A stretch of 5,350 nt of DNA. Source: Bacillota bacterium (GTDB taxonomy: Bacteria; Bacillota_A; Clostridia; Peptostreptococcales; Anaerovoracaceae). Positions within the stretch are counted from its first letter, which is position 1; the number at the start of each line of letters is the position of its first letter. Below the pieces are notes generated by a model that was not told the origin of the DNA, made no database searches, and saw only the letters and a list, made by a program, of their open reading frames with translations. Position numbers and translations under genes: made by a program. Shown here in pieces: positions 1 to 5,350 of the stretch. The DNA lies in NCBI GenBank assembly GCA_017556895.1, contig JAFYLX010000040.1, positions 1-5,350 of the forward strand, read 5' to 3'.

Positions 1-811
1 GGCATTAAAGCTTGCTGATTACGTTGTAACAGAAGCAGGTTTCGCAGCTGACCTTGGAGCTGAAAAGTTCGTAGACATCAAGTGCAGAAATGATGGTTTA
101 CACCCATCTGCAGCTGTTGTTGTAGCTACAGTAAGAGCTTTAAAATATCACGGTGGAGTTGCTAAAGCTGATTTAAATAACGAAAACCTATAAGCACTAG
201 AAAAGGGCTTACCAAATCTATTACAGCACGTAGAAAATGTTACTAAAAACTATGGTCTCCCATGTGTAGTTGCAATCAATAGATTCCCAACTGATACTGA
301 AGCAGAATTAGAAATGGTAAGAGAAAAGTGTAAGACTCTTGGCGTTAATGTTGCTCTTTCTGAAGTTTGGGGCAAAGGTGGCGAAGGCGGAAGAGAATTA
401 GCTGAAGAAGTTTTAAGACTTGTAGAAGGCGAAAATAATTTCCACTTTGTATATGAAGACGATTTAACTCTAGCAGAAAAGATTGAAGCGGTTGCGACAA
501 AGATTTACAGAGCAGATGGCGTTGACTTCGATGCTAACGCTAAGAAACAGCTTGCTACTATCGAATCTTTAGGATTTGGTAATTTACCAGTATGCATGGC
601 TAAGACTCAGTACAGCTTCTCTGATAATGCAGCACTTATCGGTGCACCTCGTGACTTCAAAATCACTATCAGAGACGTTAAGGTATGTTCTGGAGCAGGT
701 TTCGTAGTAGTTAAGACTGGTGATATTATGACAATGCCTGGTCTTCCTAAGGTTCCTTCCGCAGAAAAGATTGACGTTGATGATGACGGCGTAATCACAG
801 GATTATTCTAA
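1..811 (+). pseudogene. fhs: formate--tetrahydrofolate ligase, C-terminal half, interrupted by an in-frame stop
   Basis: Fhs (10-formyl-THF synthetase) is a cytosolic enzyme that joins formate to tetrahydrofolate using ATP. The reading frame is open from base 2 and gives 269 codons before the TAA at 809-811, about the last half of a family near 556 residues long. The ATP-binding N-terminal half lies outside the window. Fragment residues 41-52 read [12 protein letters not shown], matching the family's second signature. EVWGKGGEGG at 121-130 and the MAKTQYSFSD segment are also characteristic, and the protein ends in the usual GVITGLF. Codon 64 (bases 191-193) is TAA inside ENL*ALEKG, where relatives normally have Glu, so a single GAA-to-TAA change explains it. 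No frameshift is seen, and the 205 residues after the stop remain well conserved. This means either a very recent nonsense mutation or a sequence error. The next in-frame ATG (314) has no convincing ribosome binding site and would give only a non-functional tail. Family identity is certain; the broken status is not. Confidence 0.9.
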
Positions 812-839
812 ATCGATAAGAAACATTAGGTTTAATATT

Positions 840-874
840 TACCCTCTTTACTTAAAAGTAAGGAGGGTATTTTT
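840..874 (+). terminator. intrinsic terminator after fhs
   Basis: A 13-bp stem pairs 840-852 with 857-869 around a TAAA loop, with one G-U wobble. It is followed at once by five T residues (870-874). It lies 28 bases after the fhs stop and closes that transcription unit. Confidence 0.92.
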
Positions 875-912
875 ATGTTTTACATAGATTTGATGTTTAG
901 AAGGTAATAAAG

Positions 913-934
913 TTGATAATATTTATTGTATAAT
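913..934 (+). promoter_or_regulatory. possible promoter for the phosphatase/HD operon
   Basis: A perfect TATAAT lies at 929-934, downstream of the fhs terminator and 65 bases before the phosphatase start. The -35 is poor: TTGATA at 913-918 is only 10 bp upstream, too close for a standard sigma-A promoter, and no good hexamer lies at 16-18 bp. A promoter is expected here because of the terminator upstream, but its exact form is uncertain. Confidence 0.4.
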
Positions 935-962
935 CTATTTGTAAAAATATGAGAGAGAAAGG

Positions 963-995
963 CTCACGCGGAAGAAGTGCGTGATGAATGGTGAG
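963..995 (+). promoter_or_regulatory. two mutually exclusive short hairpins over the phosphatase start region
   Basis: The hexamer at 964-969 (TCACGC) is the reverse complement of 979-984, giving a 6-bp stem whose 9-base loop carries GGAAGAAG. CTCAC at 963-967 is also the reverse complement of GTGAG at 991-995, which overlaps the GGTGA preceding the ATG at 999. The two pairings cannot form together. This could affect which start is used, but both stems are short and may be chance. Confidence 0.22.
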
Positions 996-998
996 ACG

Positions 999-1796
999 AT
1001 GAATAAGATTAATTTTAATGAGAAAAAAGCTTTTATCTGTGATATGGACGGTGTTTTATACCATGGTAATAAAATCCTGCCAGGCGTTGTTGAGTTTTTA
1101 AATTGGCTAAAGGAAGAGAATAAAGATTTCTTATTCTTAACTAATAACAGTGGATGCACTCCTAGAGAACTTCAGCAGAAACTTGCTAGAATGGGGCTAG
1201 AGGTTTCCGAAGATAATTTCTATACTAGCGCCCTTGCTACAGCTGCTTTTCTAAAGGAACAAGCACCGGGTTGTTCAGCATACGTTATTGGAGAAGCAGG
1301 TCTGCTAAATGCACTATATGATGCCGGAATTACTATAAACGATGTAGATCCTGACTATGTAGTGGTAGGAGAAGGAAGAGCTTATTCTATAGATACACTT
1401 ACTAAAGCAACAAATTTAGTACTTAAAGGTGCAAAATTAATCGGAGCTAATTCCGATGTTTCAGGACCTATCGAAAATGGAATTATGCCAGCCTGTGGTG
1501 CTCTGATTGCACCTATAGAAATCGCAACAGGTAAGAAGGCATACTTCTGTGGAAAGCCTAATCCATTGATGATGAGAACAGGCCTAAAAAAATTAGGTGT
1601 TCATTCAGCTGATGCAGTCATGATTGGCGATAGAATGGATACAGATGTCATATCAGGTATGGAGAGCGGTATGTCTACAGTTTTAGTACTTTCCGGAGTG
1701 TCAGATATGGACACTGTAGAGTCTTATGCCTATAGACCTACGGTTGTACTTGGGGGAGTAGGCGATATCGTTACTATGGCAACTTCAATGGAGTAG
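999..1796 (+). CDS. HAD-superfamily (subfamily IIA, NagD-like) phosphatase
   Basis: A probable cytosolic phosphatase of the NagD / 4-nitrophenylphosphatase type, acting on small phosphorylated metabolites such as sugar phosphates or nucleotides; the substrate cannot be read from sequence. Counting from ATG 999 (265 residues, normal for the family), motif I is DMDG at 15-18 (nucleophile Asp15, acid/base Asp17). Motif II is TNNSG from 48, motif III is Lys186 in CGKPNP, and motif IV is GDRMDTD at 210-216. The alpha/beta cap typical of subclass IIA lies between motifs II and III. In-frame alternatives are GTG 981 and ATG 984. I prefer 999 because GGTGA precedes it and relatives start only a few residues before DMDG, but 984 with GGAAGAAG upstream is possible. 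The HD-domain gene follows after 54 bases with no terminator between, so the two are probably co-transcribed. All catalytic residues are present. Confidence 0.9.
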   Translation: MNKINFNEKKAFICDMDGVLYHGNKILPGVVEFLNWLKEENKDFLFLTNNSGCTPRELQQKLARMGLEVSEDNFYTSALATAAFLKEQAPGCSAYVIGEAGLLNALYDAGITINDVDPDYVVVGEGRAYSIDTLTKATNLVLKGAKLIGANSDVSGPIENGIMPACGALIAPIEIATGKKAYFCGKPNPLMMRTGLKKLGVHSADAVMIGDRMDTDVISGMESGMSTVLVLSGVSDMDTVESYAYRPTVVLGGVGDIVTMATSME

Positions 1797-1850
1797 TTGA
1801 CTATTATTCATTCAAGAGATATAGTTTAACTAGAAAGGCAGGTAAAAAGC

Positions 1851-2342
1851 ATGAATAAACTAGAAAGACTATTTCTTGCAATGATTGATTATGAGAAAGA
1901 AGTCCCAAGCCGCATTCAGCATTTGACTAAAGTGCACAGCTATGCAAGACTTATCGGTATTGCAGAGGGGATTGATGAGAAAACTCAGTATATTTTGGAA
2001 ACTGCAGCATATGCTCATGATATTGGAATCAAGCCATCATACGAGAAGTATGGTCACTGTAAAGGACCGTTTCAGGAAAAAGAAGGGGTTGAGCCTGCGA
2101 AGAAAATGCTAGGTGAACTTGGATTTGAACAAGACGTGATAGACAGAGTTTGCTGGCTTATTGCACATCACCATACATACACTGACGTTGTTGGTATAGA
2201 CTATCAAATTTTGCTTGAAGCAGATTTTCTTGTAAATCTGTTTGAGGACAACGAGGATAAAGATGCTATTAAAGCCGCATATGAGAAGATTTTTAAGACT
2301 GAAACGGGCAAGCATATTTGTAGAACCATGTTTGGAATATAA
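1851..2342 (+). CDS. HD-domain protein, putative metal-dependent phosphohydrolase
   Basis: A 163-residue, single-domain HD superfamily protein, predicted cytosolic because there is no signal peptide or membrane segment. The metal-binding set is visible in order: His24 (in RIQHLTKV), the His56-Asp57 pair in AYAHDIG, the HHH cluster at 106-108, and Asp125 in LLEADFLV. HD proteins with this set usually bind divalent metals and hydrolyse phosphate esters, often of nucleotides; this one lacks any partner domain (GGDEF, RelA-type synthetase or cyclase), so no substrate should be named. The C-terminal IFKTETGKH stretch resembles small clostridial HD proteins. ATG 1851 is supported by AAAGGCAGG at 1834-1842, eight bases upstream. 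It sits downstream of the NagD-like phosphatase in an apparent operon, so both products may act on related phosphorylated metabolites; that is inference from position only. Confidence 0.85.
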   Translation: MNKLERLFLAMIDYEKEVPSRIQHLTKVHSYARLIGIAEGIDEKTQYILETAAYAHDIGIKPSYEKYGHCKGPFQEKEGVEPAKKMLGELGFEQDVIDRVCWLIAHHHTYTDVVGIDYQILLEADFLVNLFEDNEDKDAIKAAYEKIFKTETGKHICRTMFGI

Positions 2343-2355
2343 GTAAAAAATAAGT

Positions 2356-2382
2356 AAAGACCGGTATAAAAACCGGTCTTTT
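2356..2382 (+). terminator. intrinsic terminator between convergent genes
   Basis: A 10-bp perfect stem (2356-2365 with 2372-2381) surrounds a 6-base loop and ends in TTTT. On the minus strand the same stem is followed by a T-rich run, the complement of the A-rich 2342-2358. It can therefore also stop transcripts of the converging lipoprotein gene. Confidence 0.85.
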
Positions 2383-2395
2383 GTAATGCCTATAT

Positions 2396-3124
2396 TTATA
2401 ATGTGCTATCTTGAGTTACTGTTTCGCCGTAGAAAGTAATTCTTACTACGTCACCTCTAGGTGAGAATTCTAAATATCCGTATGTGTAATCTTCGCCAAT
2501 TCTATCTAGATCTTCTGCGGAAAGATATGTAACTTCTTTTGTTGCATTGTCGTTGATTACTGTTACATCAATAGATCTGCATTTTACATCTTCGATAACT
2601 GGAATTTGCCAAGTTTCAAAATCGCCTTCTGCATCACCATCGTAGTCATGGGACGCAACTGTTAAAATTCCATCCTCAAAGTCTAAGATGCTTACACAAG
2701 GCATCGTAACGAAAGAACTATATACTTCATCTTGAGCAACTGTGTGAACCTGTGGAATATAATCACAATCCATATTTTCGTATACGTAAGTATTGTTCCA
2801 AATGTTTATAACTAAATATATATCGTCATTAAATAGGATCTTGCCGTCCAGCATATATTCGCCTTCTGCATCATATAACTTAACGGCTCTTTCTTCCTCT
2901 GAATAAATAAAATGATCTGTAATATCCGGGTAACCGATATAGTCACCGCATGCACATCTATTATTAATGCTCATATCTTCGTTGAAACTTAGGTAGTTAG
3001 TACACTGAGAATCAGTGCCTTCCCAAGTTGCATTTATAAGGAAGTCGCAAGGGTCACTCTTTGGGGCACTGCTACATCCCGTCATAAGTAAAATTAAAGA
3101 TAATACAATAAATATTTTTTTCAT
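2396..3124 (-). CDS. predicted lipoprotein of unknown function, acidic and cysteine-rich
   Basis: I do not recognise a family. The 242-residue product starts with a lipoprotein signal peptide: Lys2-Lys3, a hydrophobic core at 4-14, and lipobox MTGC ending at Cys17 (Met at -3 is tolerated but not ideal). It should therefore be exported and lipid-anchored on the outer face of the membrane. The mature part has seven further cysteines (26, 41, 57, 59, 120, 143, 182), including a CAC pair, which is many for an exported protein of an anaerobe. It is strongly acidic, rich in Asp, Glu and Tyr, with alternating hydrophobic and polar stretches that suggest a beta-rich fold. No catalytic motif is visible. 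The start is fixed by AGGAGAG (3140-3134 on the minus strand), nine bases from the ATG. It is divergent from folD, convergent with the HD gene, and has no operon partner in the window. Confidence 0.82.
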   Translation of the reverse strand: MKKIFIVLSLILLMTGCSSAPKSDPCDFLINATWEGTDSQCTNYLSFNEDMSINNRCACGDYIGYPDITDHFIYSEEERAVKLYDAEGEYMLDGKILFNDDIYLVINIWNNTYVYENMDCDYIPQVHTVAQDEVYSSFVTMPCVSILDFEDGILTVASHDYDGDAEGDFETWQIPVIEDVKCRSIDVTVINDNATKEVTYLSAEDLDRIGEDYTYGYLEFSPRGDVVRITFYGETVTQDSTL

Positions 3125-3148
3125 TATAAATCACTCTCCTCACATGTA

Positions 3149-3177
3149 AGTATAACATCTAAGGATGCTTTTCAAAA
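3149..3177 (-). promoter_or_regulatory. probable promoter of the lipoprotein gene
   Basis: Reading the minus strand, TATACT (3154-3149) is a good -10 that would start transcription shortly before the ribosome binding site. For the -35 there are two overlapping candidates: TTTTGA (3177-3172, 17-bp spacer) or the better hexamer TTGAAA (3175-3170, 15-bp spacer). The elements overlap those of the divergent folD promoter. Confidence 0.5.
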
Positions 3178-3178
3178 G
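3168..3178. repeat. 11-base inverted repeat in the divergent promoter region, candidate operator
   Basis: CTTTTcAAAAG is a perfect 5+1+5 palindrome lying on the -35 zones of both divergent promoters. A second inverted pair, CACATG (3141-3146) and CATGTG (3203-3208), flanks it with almost the same centre (3174.5 against 3173). The symmetry is compatible with a dimeric regulator, but A/T palindromes this short also occur by chance. Confidence 0.3.
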
Positions 3179-3197
3179 ACCTTTTTAGTGATATAAT
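3169..3197 (+). promoter_or_regulatory. folD: extended -10 promoter of folD
   Basis: TATAAT at 3192-3197 is preceded by TG at 3189-3190, giving an extended -10 (TGATATAAT). A weak -35, TTTTCA, lies at 3169-3174 with 17-bp spacing. The predicted start near 3204 leaves a leader of only about 23 bases, containing AAGGAGA at 3214-3220. Confidence 0.72.
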
Positions 3198-3226
3198 ACG
3201 TTCATGTGTAAAAAAGGAGAATTAAT

Positions 3227-4141
3227 ATGGAATTATTAAAAGGTAAACCCGTAGCGGATTTAATATGTGAAAAAGTTCAGGCTGAAGCAGAGGAACTACT
3301 ATACAAAGGCATTTATCCAACTTTAGGAATCTTAAGAGTTGGCCATAACGAAAGTGATATTGCTTACGAAACTAGTGCTGAAAAGAAGGCAAAATCACTT
3401 GGCATGAATGTTGAAAAGTATATCATGGAAGCAAATTCAACAGAAAGCGATGTACTTGATGTGCTTGAAGTTATGAATAACGACGATAACATTCATGGGA
3501 TTTTAATGTTTAGACCTCTTCCAAAGGGAATCGACGAAGAACACGTTATTAATAGAATTAATCCTAAGAAGGATATTGATGGAATTAGCTTCGAAAGCGT
3601 TAGTGGACTATTTACAGGAGCACATAATGGTTTTCCGCCATGTACAGCAGAGGCAGCTGTAGCTATTCTAGATCATTATGGAATTGAAATCAGTGGCAAG
3701 AAGGTTGTCGTAATCGGTAGAAGTTTAGTAATTGGCAAGCCGGTTGCGATGATGTTGCTTGATAGAAATGCAACAGTTACGATTTGCCACAGTAAGACAA
3801 AGCCGGAAGACTTAAAGGCTCTATGTCAGGATGCAGATATCATTATTTCTGCGGCAGGTAAGATTGGAACTGTAACAGAAGAACACGTGACTGGCAAGCA
3901 GGTTATTGTCGACGTTGGTATTAACTTTGATAAAGATGGGAAGATGTGTGGTGACGTAGACTTTGCTGGTGTAGAGGGTAAAGTATCTGCAATTACGCCA
4001 GTTCCGGGTGGTGTTGGAAGCGTAACGACGGCTTTACTTTTATATCATACAATTGAAGCGGCAAAGAGCGTTACAGGCAAAGCCCCAAGTGCTATAAATG
4101 TCACTACGTCAGCAGCAGGACTTACTCTAACAAGTAGATAA
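3227..4141 (+). CDS. folD: FolD-type methylene-THF dehydrogenase; cyclohydrolase residues replaced
   Basis: FolD family enzymes oxidise 5,10-methylene-THF to 5,10-methenyl-THF with NAD(P) and usually also hydrolyse this to 10-formyl-THF. The 304-residue protein (family usually about 280-300) has the N-terminal catalytic part with KKDIDG (114-119) and PPCT. The Rossmann part follows, with VVIGRSLVIGKP (161-172), and the ITPVPGGVG signature lies at 256-264. An ungapped alignment from memory with E. coli FolD over residues 38-60 keeps the active-site Tyr (Tyr47) but puts Ala51 at the catalytic Lys position (Lys54 in E. coli). In GILMFRPLP, Phe95 replaces the conserved Gln (Gln98). Both residues serve the cyclohydrolase step, so a dehydrogenase-only enzyme is inferred; a similar AYERGA-type variant is familiar to me from other clostridia. 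ATG 3227 follows AAGGAGA by six bases. The last ~18 residues (Ser/Thr/Ala-rich) are a non-conserved tail. No terminator separates it from the valS leader. Confidence 0.93.
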   Translation: MELLKGKPVADLICEKVQAEAEELLYKGIYPTLGILRVGHNESDIAYETSAEKKAKSLGMNVEKYIMEANSTESDVLDVLEVMNNDDNIHGILMFRPLPKGIDEEHVINRINPKKDIDGISFESVSGLFTGAHNGFPPCTAEAAVAILDHYGIEISGKKVVVIGRSLVIGKPVAMMLLDRNATVTICHSKTKPEDLKALCQDADIIISAAGKIGTVTEEHVTGKQVIVDVGINFDKDGKMCGDVDFAGVEGKVSAITPVPGGVGSVTTALLLYHTIEAAKSVTGKAPSAINVTTSAAGLTLTSR

Positions 4142-4181
4142 ATTTACCTGTTATCACAAAGAAACAAATCAGGCAAAAATA

Positions 4182-4210
4182 TTGACTTTTAAACGTTTTC
4201 AATGTAAAAT
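4182..4210 (+). promoter_or_regulatory. valS: promoter of the valS T-box leader
   Basis: TTGACT (4182-4187) and TAAAAT (4205-4210) are separated by exactly 17 bp, each one base from the sigma-A consensus. Transcription would begin near 4217, a little before the start of the T-box Stem I. Confidence 0.82.
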
Positions 4211-4230
4211 CATATAGTTAAAAGTTAATA

Positions 4231-4432
4231 AAAACGATGACGAAGAGGAGTAGGCAAAGACATGCAACTCTACAGAGAATTGGGTCACAGGCTGAGAACC
4301 CAAGAGAAGGCGTTTGCTGAAGGTTGCTTTTGAGTTTTATGTATAATGAGGTGCTTTTGAGGTAATACTCAAAGGAATAAAGGTGGTACCGCGGAATTAC
4401 AAATCCGTCCTTTAGTTAGGGCGGATTTTTTT
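4231..4432 (+). promoter_or_regulatory. T-box leader, tRNA-Val responsive (GUU specifier)
   Basis: This RNA switch reads the charging state of tRNA-Val and controls valS by transcription antitermination. Stem I runs from about 4231 to 4340. It has AGTA at 4249-4252 opposite GAA at 4319-4321 (the loop E element of the specifier loop), and the GGCAAA (4253-4258) / TTTGCT helix above. The AGAGA bulge and a distal hairpin with 6-bp stem TTGGGT/ACCCAA complete it. After GAA and one base, the specifier is GTT at 4323-4325 (valine), followed by a purine. Stem III is 4354-4361 with 4368-4375. The conserved T-box core is at 4378-4393, with TGGT (4384-4387) to pair with an uncharged ACCA end. AAAGG (4379-4383) can pair with CCTTT (4409-4413) as the antiterminator, competing with the terminator. 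Uncharged tRNA-Val should therefore raise valS expression. It matches the valine enzyme encoded downstream. Confidence 0.96.
4401..4432 (+). terminator. T-box terminator hairpin of valS
   Basis: An 11-bp stem (4401-4411 with 4418-4428, one G-U wobble) with loop TTAGTT runs into seven T residues (4426-4432). Its left arm overlaps the 3' side of the antiterminator, so the two are mutually exclusive. It is also the only visible terminator for transcripts arriving from folD. Confidence 0.93.
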
Positions 4433-4484
4433 ATTTGCATAAATCGCCCAGAGTAAAAAACCTAAATAAAAGAGGAGAGAAACT

Positions 4485-5350
4485 ATGGAAAAGAATTTAG
4501 CTAAAAACTACAATCCTAAAGAGTTCGAAGACCGTATCTATGAGATGTGGGAAAATGAAGGTTGTTTCAGAGCTGAAGTTGATGAAAACAAGAAGCCTTT
4601 TACAATCGTAATGCCACCTCCAAACATTACTGGTCAGCTTCATATGGGCCATGCTCTAGACCAGACTCTTCAGGACGTATTAACAAGATGGAAGAGAATG
4701 GACGGTTACAGTGCATTATGGTTACCTGGTTCCGACCATGCGTCTATCGCTACTGAAGTAAAGGTAGTAGAAAAGATCAGAAATGAAGAAGGATTAGAAA
4801 AGGCTGATTTAGGAAGAGAAGAATTCTTAAAGAGAGCTTGGGCTTGGAAGGAAGAATACGGCGGCAGAATCACTAGACAGTGTCGTAAGCTTGGTGACTC
4901 CTGCGACTGGTCCAGAGAAAGATTTACAATGGACGAAGGCTGCAACAAGGCAGTTAAGACTTTCTTCATCAAGTTATATGAAAAGGGCCTTATCTATAGA
5001 GGTAATAGACTAATCAACTGGTGTCCTGAGTGTGGTACTTCTCTTTCCGATGCAGAAGTAGAACACGAAGATAGAAACGGTAAGTACTGGTACTTCAGAT
5101 ACCCTGCAGTAGATGGTGGTGAAGGTATCGTTGTAGCAACTTCAAGACCTGAAACTATGTTTGCTGATGAAGCAATCGCTGTTCATCCAGACGATGAAAG
5201 ATATAAGGATATTGTTGGTAAGAAGGTTATCGTTCCTTTACTTGGTAAGGAAATTCCAGTAATTACTGATATTTATCCAGATCCAGAAAAGGGTACTGGT
5301 GCTGTTAAGATTACTCCAGCTCACGACCCTAACGACTTCGAAGTAGGTAA
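4485..5350 (+). CDS. valS: valine--tRNA ligase, N-terminal part (runs off the right edge)
   Basis: Valyl-tRNA synthetase, a cytosolic class Ia enzyme, charges tRNA-Val with valine and edits mis-activated threonine. The window holds 288 codons plus two bases of a protein normally near 880 residues. The ATP-binding HIGH motif appears as HMGH at 53-56 within [15 protein letters not shown], followed by [10 protein letters not shown] (from 82), typical of the family. WCPEC at 179-183 supplies a CxxC pair like the zinc knuckles of related synthetases, followed by SDAEVE. The editing (CP1) domain begins with TSRPETM at 219-225, continues with AVHPDDERY, and reaches [10 protein letters not shown] (from 276). 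The KMSKS motif and anticodon-binding domain lie beyond the edge. ATG 4485 follows GAGGAGAG by about five to seven bases. The T-box leader immediately upstream reads tRNA-Val, which independently confirms specificity. In many Firmicutes folC follows valS. Confidence 0.97.
   Translation, partial: MEKNLAKNYNPKEFEDRIYEMWENEGCFRAEVDENKKPFTIVMPPPNITGQLHMGHALDQTLQDVLTRWKRMDGYSALWLPGSDHASIATEVKVVEKIRNEEGLEKADLGREEFLKRAWAWKEEYGGRITRQCRKLGDSCDWSRERFTMDEGCNKAVKTFFIKLYEKGLIYRGNRLINWCPECGTSLSDAEVEHEDRNGKYWYFRYPAVDGGEGIVVATSRPETMFADEAIAVHPDDERYKDIVGKKVIVPLLGKEIPVITDIYPDPEKGTGAVKITPAHDPNDFEVG

Noticed and set aside
607..798. Minus-strand open frame of 63 codons inside fhs
   Set aside because: It lies wholly opposite strongly conserved fhs codons, has no ribosome binding site or family features, and is a shadow.
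314..811. Independent short gene starting at ATG 314
   Set aside because: It is simply the fhs frame after the internal stop; no convincing ribosome binding site and it begins in the middle of a conserved domain.
875..907. Ten-codon open frame just after the fhs terminator
   Set aside because: It starts in the terminator's T tract, has no ribosome binding site and no recognisable peptide.
935..1159. Minus-strand open frame of 74 codons over the phosphatase start
   Set aside because: It overlaps the HAD motif I region on the other strand and shows no coding character of its own.
2109..2315. Minus-strand open frame of 68 codons inside the HD gene
   Set aside because: It is antisense to the conserved HHH and Asp125 region; no supporting start signal.
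2612..2647. EF-hand-like calcium loop in the lipoprotein (Asp160, 162, 164, 168)
   Set aside because: The obligatory Gly at loop position 6 and the Glu at position 12 are missing; it is more simply an acidic stretch.
4706..4972. Minus-strand open frame of 88 codons inside valS
   Set aside because: It is antisense to conserved synthetase sequence; a shadow caused by low stop density.
1..5350. A novel defence, mobile or biosynthetic system
   Set aside because: I looked for integrase/transposase frames, long terminal repeats, CRISPR-like spaced repeats, and toxin-antitoxin or nuclease motifs and saw none; the genes are mostly core metabolism and translation.

Overview
The window looks like a piece of a low-GC, anaerobic Firmicute chromosome, most likely class Clostridia. 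The evidence is AGA-dominated arginine codons, purine-rich AGGAG-type ribosome binding sites, U-tract hairpin terminators, formate--tetrahydrofolate ligase next to a clostridial-style FolD, and a T-box leader before valS. Genus cannot be read from the sequence.

Layout: (1) 1-811, the 3' half of fhs, entering from the left edge. It is highly conserved but interrupted by an in-frame TAA at 191-193, and ends at a strong terminator (840-874). (2) 999-2342, a probable two-gene operon encoding a NagD-type HAD phosphatase and a small HD-domain protein. It ends in a bidirectional-looking terminator (2356-2382). (3) 2396-3124, minus strand, an acidic, cysteine-rich lipoprotein of unknown function that converges on the HD gene. 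(4) 3125-3226, a compact divergent promoter region between the lipoprotein gene and folD, with dyad symmetry over the overlapping -35 zones. (5) 3227-4141, folD. (6) 4142-4484, a 343-base gene-free stretch holding a good promoter and a complete T-box leader with a GUU (Val) specifier. (7) 4485 to the right edge, the first 288 codons of valS.

Metabolically the window is tied together by folate one-carbon chemistry: Fhs makes 10-formyl-THF from formate, and FolD interconverts methylene- and methenyl-THF. This FolD keeps its NAD(P)-binding half but has Ala and Phe where bifunctional enzymes have the catalytic Lys and Gln needed for the cyclohydrolase step. It therefore looks like a dehydrogenase-only form that needs a separate cyclohydrolase such as FchA. 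The phosphatase, HD protein and lipoprotein have no demonstrable link to that pathway.

No mobile element, CRISPR array, tRNA or rRNA was seen. Most of the window is ordinary core genome. The points worth a second look are the fhs nonsense codon, the altered FolD active site, the symmetric lipoprotein/folD promoter region and the details of the T-box leader.
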